Source: Aricia agestis (taxonomy: Eukaryota; Arthropoda; Insecta; Lepidoptera; Lycaenidae). Taken from it: a stretch of 64,000 nt of DNA. Every line of letters begins with the position of its first letter. Position 1 is the stretch's first letter. A program made the position numbers and the translations under genes. The DNA lies in assembly GCF_905147365.1 (NCBI RefSeq), contig NC_056418.1, forward strand, positions 1,890,001 to 1,954,000, given 5' to 3'. The notes below the pieces were generated by a model. That model was not told where the DNA came from and searched no databases. It saw nothing but the letters and a program-made list of their open reading frames with translations. Shown here piece by piece: positions 59,839 to 64,000 of the stretch.

Positions 59839-60335
59839 GTGACAGATAATGTATGGGGCTTATGTCAAAATCTTGGCAGTGAAACTTGGACTCTCACTCA
59901 AAAGGAGGAAACAAAGCTGTTAGTAGCTGAGAGAAAAATACTGCGCAAGATTCTCGGACCGACGCGGGATGAAGACGGCAGCTGGAGGCCACGGAAAAAC
60001 CTTGAGATTGAAGAACTTGTGGCAGCGCCCAATATTATCGGGGAATACAAATCTCACCGAATCCGCTGGCTCGGTCACGTAGAAAGAATGAATGATGACC
60101 GAGCGGCAAAAAAGTGTATGTGGGGCAAATGACTGGCAAACGACCGGTAGGCCGTCCTAGATACCGCTGGAGGGATGAGGTAGAAAAGGACCTGAAGGCG
60201 TTACGAGCCGAATCATGGCAAGATGTCGCACAGGCATAGAATACATATTAGGCACAGGATCGGAAGAAATGGCGTGTGCTTGTGTCAGAGGCCAAGACTC
60301 AATTTGGGTCGCTGCGCCGCAGTAATTAATATTCG
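59839..60335 (+). pseudogene. Non-LTR retrotransposon protein, C-terminal fragment with frameshift
   Basis: Frame 1 gives GSETWTLTQKEETKLLVAER, KILRKILGPTRDEDGSW and RIRWLGHVERM. After about 60120 the reading moves to another frame: GRPRYRWRDEVEKDLKAL, a stop, then DRKKWRVLVSEAKTQFGSLR. This is the usual end of insect RTE/CR1-type reverse-transcriptase proteins (ExKLxxxExxxLRxxxGxxR, RWxGHVxRM, GRPxxRWxDxV, DRxxWRxLV). The copy is dead and 5'-truncated. Confidence 0.8.
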
Positions 60336-60827
60336 TCTTTGAGGCTAGTGAATGAAGCTTAGAACTGAGTTTAGGATTTTAAATTAAAAAAAATGTGGAT
60401 GTATACATCCAGATAGTTTAGCAAGATGATGAAATAGATAAGTTACTATTTAAATTATAAGGAAAAAAACTAGTAGTTAATTGCCCTTATGATAAATGTA
60501 AGTTATCCTGTTCAGCCACTTGCGTCTTCATTTCGATCTAATCATTGGGAGAAAATTACTTACACACATTTTGGTTAACGGTCACACTTTCACTCATAAG
60601 AATAACAATTAGTGCTCTTTTACTTTTGTATTCGAAAAGTAACTTATAAATTTTATGTGGTGTAGATAATTTTAGTACAAGTTATGAGTTAAAACCAAGA
60701 AGATGTCATGCTTTGGCCACCGATGGCTTTCTCGCCTTCAACATGTTGCATTCATTGCAAAAATAAAATTGTTTTAATTAGATAAATAACACGAATTAAA
60801 AAATTAATTTCATGGTCTCATGGATTT
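60336..60827. other. Gene-free stretch
   Basis: AT-rich, nothing recognised. Confidence 0.4.
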
Positions 60828-60995
60828 ACAAGGTGTAACAAAACTAAGTGACTTTAGGGTGCGTATGGGTCTCCTGTAAAATTTCACTGTGAAAGTATCA
60901 GCGCTAAATGAGCAAAATTTTTTTTACTTTTGTATGGGGAAACTCGTGACCCTAGAGCGCTTTGCCCATACAAATTGTAAAAAAATTGCTCTTTC
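60828..60995 (+). mobile_element. Truncated MITE of the 14520-14765 family
   Basis: ACAAGGTGTAACAAAACTAAG, TTTCACTGTGAAAGTATCAG, TTTTGTATGGGGAAACTCGTG and GCCCATACAAATTGTAAAAA match one arm and the centre of the earlier MITE. The second arm is mostly lost. Confidence 0.65.
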
Positions 60996-61355
60996 CTACT
61001 ATCCTGCGATATTTTTGGTCAAGCGCGAAAAAGTTACGAGCAGACAAAACGAGCTCTAGCATTTTTAATACACGAACTTATAAGTACCAAAGCAATGACA
61101 TTCAGCGGACAGCCACGTTTAAAAACATACAAACATATGGACATACAAAACATCAAAAGCTCAAGTCACGAAGCTTCGGTTTCGCTTTCGCCACGTTTTG
61201 GTATGAGCTTGAGGCTAGAGGCGATTGTGATGCCAGGCAGTCGTCTCCCGCACCGGATACAGACATCACAGAGTATCAACACTACATACAGTAGACCATG
61301 TTCATACTAGATCGAATCGGTCGCATTACGAGCATGATCTCAGGTAACTTTAGAG

Positions 61356-61674
61356 CAGGGGTTCCCAAGCTGTGCGCCGTGGAAAGGCAAGAGGGACCTG
61401 GGCGCCGCGCCGCGCCGTGAGTCGATCCTCCATTATCCGAAACCACAAATAGTAAAAAATAAAATTATAATATTAATTATACATATAAAGCAGGCAGATG
61501 ATTAAATATATTTTGGTAATTATTATTTACTTACCTGCTTAACCTAACTATAATCATCAAAGATGTTTATTTAATATGACGTATCTCTTTGTAATAGCTA
61601 GGTAGAGTAGGGCGGTGACAAAATATTGTGACGCGTAATTGCGCCGCAGACTGAAAAAGATTGGGAACCCCCTG
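61356..61674. mobile_element. Non-autonomous hAT element with 8-bp target duplication
   Basis: Direct repeats CTTTAGAG at 61348-61355 and 61675-61682. Ends CAGGGGTTCCCAAGC and GGGAACCCCCTG. Shares internal GGAAAGGCAAGAGGG and the GCAGGCAGATGATTAAATAT block with the copy at 29318. Confidence 0.88.
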
Positions 61675-61938
61675 CTTTAGAGAGCAAAGTTTACGTATTA
61701 CCTATTTTGTTATCTGTCACAAAGTGCAGTTATCTATTCTATTATTTTAAACCAATATTAGTGAGTAATAAAAAAAAATAAGTACTACACAAACAAATTT
61801 TTCAAAATCAAACGAATATCAAACGACAGATGTTTGTAGTTTTGACCAATCATATCGCGTTTTACGTTAACTTTACAGAGGCTGCATCCAAACCGTATCG
61901 ACATTGTATAAACGCGAATTGAAAAGTGTACCTAAGCA

Positions 61939-61985
61939 TTGGTGTACATGGAATGTGGATAATATCCACATTCCATGTACACCAA
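61939..61985. repeat. Perfect palindrome, 22-bp arms
   Basis: TTGGTGTACATGGAATGTGG + AT, spacer AAT, then the exact reverse complement. Confidence 0.9.
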
Positions 61986-62269
61986 CCACCTCGAACGCGG
62001 GTAAAGTTTACGTAGTCTCTCTGTAGCACGGATTGATTTCAAAAGAACGTCTGAGTTACGCTACTGTTTATATTTGTATTGGGATACGCGTAGAAACGAA
62101 TGTAAGCGTAGAAACGTATTGTTTACCTAGTTCTCACTTTCCTAAAACAATTCTAATGCAGGCGATGTATCGAATTCGTATTCGAGTGAGCAACATCGGA
62201 TGTTTTGAAGTTGGAAAGGTACACCGTACACGTAAGTACATCAATATAGCTGCGATCCTCAGCGGAATC

Positions 62270-62313
62270 CGGATTCTATCAAACAACAATGTGTTGTTGT
62301 TTGATAGGATCCG
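62270..62313. repeat. Near-perfect palindrome, 20-bp arms
   Basis: Left arm CGGATTCTATCAAACAACAA, short central spacer, right arm TTGTTGTTTGATAGGATCCG: one mismatch. Confidence 0.85.
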
Positions 62314-62407
62314 ATATATGGTATGGTATATAGGGTATGTTTCGATATACATATGTATAACTAAAATAATAATGAGCTAAGTATATAATAATGTCCAGTA
62401 TTCTGGA

Positions 62408-62444
62408 GTCGACTCTATATTATGCCACATAATATAGAGTCGAC
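62408..62444. repeat. Perfect palindrome, 17-bp arms
   Basis: GTCGACTCTATATTATG, spacer CCA, CATAATATAGAGTCGAC. Confidence 0.9.
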
Positions 62445-62469
62445 GCCATGCTGTTGTACATAAATGTCT

Positions 62470-62702
62470 GATCAGCAGTTCTCAAACTTATTTTGTTGGA
62501 GGAACCCTTTGAAAAAATGTCATTTTTGTCGGACCCCCAAAAAAGAATGTTTTGTACGTCTTATTTGAATTAATATGGAATTAATTGTCACCATGGTGGT
62601 GTCTGATGAGTGATGACATTTCTAAAAACAATAATTAATTTGTCGCTCGCAGAGCCTTTGTAGAGCCCCAGGGCTCCGCAAAGCATTTTTTAAGAACAGC
62701 CG
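62470..62702. repeat. hAT-like MITE remnant
   Basis: CAGTTCTCAAACTTATTTTG near the left and TTTTTTAAGAACAGCCGG near the right resemble degenerate hAT ends, with GGAACCCTTTG / CAGGGCTCCGCAAAG inside. No clear target duplication. Confidence 0.4.
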
Positions 62703-62997
62703 GTGTAGATACGTAATAATATAATACTGCAGTAAATATATTTTTATACATTTTATAAAACCAACCTGACTTGATCTCAACTCATTACTCATGATAAATG
62801 ATCTATAGAATCTATTACAAATGGACGGTTGTGTAGCAAATTATTATCTCAGAAAACTAATGACTTGATATGTTCAATTAAACAACCATTTGTCAGTATG
62901 TTATGTACAATAATAAAATTAAGATAGAAGTATTATGATTTGAATTTTATTAATTCTACTCTTCGATCACTTATTCTACTAGACGGACTTCTACAAT

Positions 62998-63204
62998 ACT
63001 AGATAACGCCCGCAACTCCGTTGCACCAAAATTCGTTTATCGCGCGGGAACCGTACATTTTTCCGGGATAAAAAGTATCCTATCACCTTTCCCGGGACTC
63101 GAAGTATATCCATACCAAATTTCATCAAAAACAGTTGAGTGGTTTGGGCGTGAGGAGGTAACAGACAGACAGACACACTTTCGCATTTATAATATTAGTA
63201 TGGA
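62998..63204 (-). mobile_element. Complete short Helitron-like element
   Basis: On the minus strand it starts TCCATACTAATATTATAAAT, passes GTTACCTCCTCACGCCCAAA and ends GGGCGTTATCTAGT. The best-preserved copy of the family, about 207 bp. Confidence 0.7.
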
Positions 63205-63462
63205 TACTTTTCGAGGGAGAGATGATTTAATGAACCAGAATAAAAAAAATATACTTTTATTCTGGTTAATTTAATCATATCTCCCTTTTTATTAAGCAAG
63301 CAGTTTTGAATATTACAGTTAACTACTCCAAAGTTCCAAAGCCATCTGCCGCCGACCTCTAAATTGTAGATCCTATAATTACTACTGCCTAAAACTCATT
63401 TAAGGATTGTGCTAATAACATTGAGTCCTTATTTTCATAACTCTAACCTCGGATCGATTCTC
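63205..63462. other. Short unique stretch
   Basis: Nothing recognised apart from an inverted pair (AATAAAAAAAATATACTTTT / AAAGTAT... type) at 63238-63290. Confidence 0.3.
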
Positions 63463-63690
63463 TAATGGCTGCCATACACGATACGGTATACCGGAGAGGT
63501 CCACCTGTGCAGGTATGCCTGCGCAGGTAGACCGGAATGTGTGTGGAATATACCTGTGTAGTTTTTTGAGCCTGCGCAGGCGACCGGCGCAAAATCGAGA
63601 ATCATATTCTTTCGAGTGACAACTGTGCAGGCATACCTGCACACTGCACATGTGACCTCTCCGGTAGACCGAAGTTGTATGGCTTATACG
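63463..63690. mobile_element. Foldback MITE with CTGCGCAGG repeats
   Basis: GCCATACACGATACGGTATA and GTATACCGGAGAGGTC at the left pair with GACCTCTCCGGTAGACCG and TTGTATGGC at the right. The inside has repeated CTGTGCAGG / CTGCGCAGG / CTGCACA units in both orientations. Confidence 0.75.
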
Positions 63691-64000
63691 CTACGTTCTA
63701 CCGGAGGCTAGGTTTTCATATCGTGCAAATTGTATGATAGGTGTTACAAAACAGTGTGCGTAGTTTTTCCAGACTAAGGAAATTGATAGATCAATAAATC
63801 GGGCTCGCAACTCTTTAATATTTTTCACTTTTCTTAATTTTTTACAAGTTTGTGCAGTGCCAGGCCCAAGGGCGTCGCCGCATCTGAATGCCTGGTACAG
63901 TCGAGAGCATGAAGCGTTACACTTTGGGAGTCTTAATAAGAACGGTTTGAATATCAATATCAATACAGTATTAAACTATATTGGGGCAACCTTGACCAGG

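Noticed and set aside
62033..62380. 115-codon plus frame over the palindromes
   Set aside because: The complementary strand is open as well because of the inverted repeats; no domain and no coding bias.

Overview
The window is eukaryotic, intron-rich, AT-rich nuclear DNA and almost certainly from a moth or butterfly (Lepidoptera). The basis is: conserved animal genes with short exons and GT-AG introns; at least seven copies of a SINE with the oligo-CCCT/TTCCC middle and A-rich tail typical of the butterfly Metulj family; Helitron ends with the CTAGT terminus; an apparently intact mariner; hAT copies with 8-bp target duplications; and many foldback MITEs. I cannot name the species.

Layout. 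(1) 735-6306, plus strand: a nine-exon USP30-type mitochondrial deubiquitinase. Its exon phases close exactly (1428 nt, 475 residues) and the Cys-His-Ser triad is visible. A 33-bp coding-like minisatellite begins 42 bp after its stop. (2) 6.7-11.9 kb: a gene-free, transposon-rich spacer. (3) 11934-12671, minus: eIF6, a single 245-residue exon. (4) 14331-16886, plus: a membrane-bound RING-CH (MARCH2/3-like) ubiquitin ligase, 5' end not found. (5) 17376-55515, minus: one very large gene for a smoothelin-like cytoskeletal protein. I reconstruct 17 coding exons giving about 3234 residues, with three DYEQRR-type smoothelin motifs, a 6.26-kb exon full of SPxK motifs, and a C-terminal calponin-homology (CH) domain. 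A 3.16-kb GC-rich exon (21023-24183) ends in a stop and looks like an alternative last exon giving an isoform of about 4083 residues without the CH domain. (6) 55.5-64 kb: the gene-free upstream flank, with SINE, Helitron, hAT, retrotransposon fragments and three short near-perfect palindromes.

Two of the four genes act in ubiquitin signalling at membranes (USP30, MARCH), one in ribosome 60S maturation (eIF6) and one on the actin cytoskeleton (smoothelin). They are not an operon or a pathway, and their proximity need not mean co-function. MARCH and smoothelin are tail to tail, with poly(A) signals about 30 bp apart on opposite strands. Exon boundaries come from reading GT/AG sites and phase by eye, with no transcript evidence.
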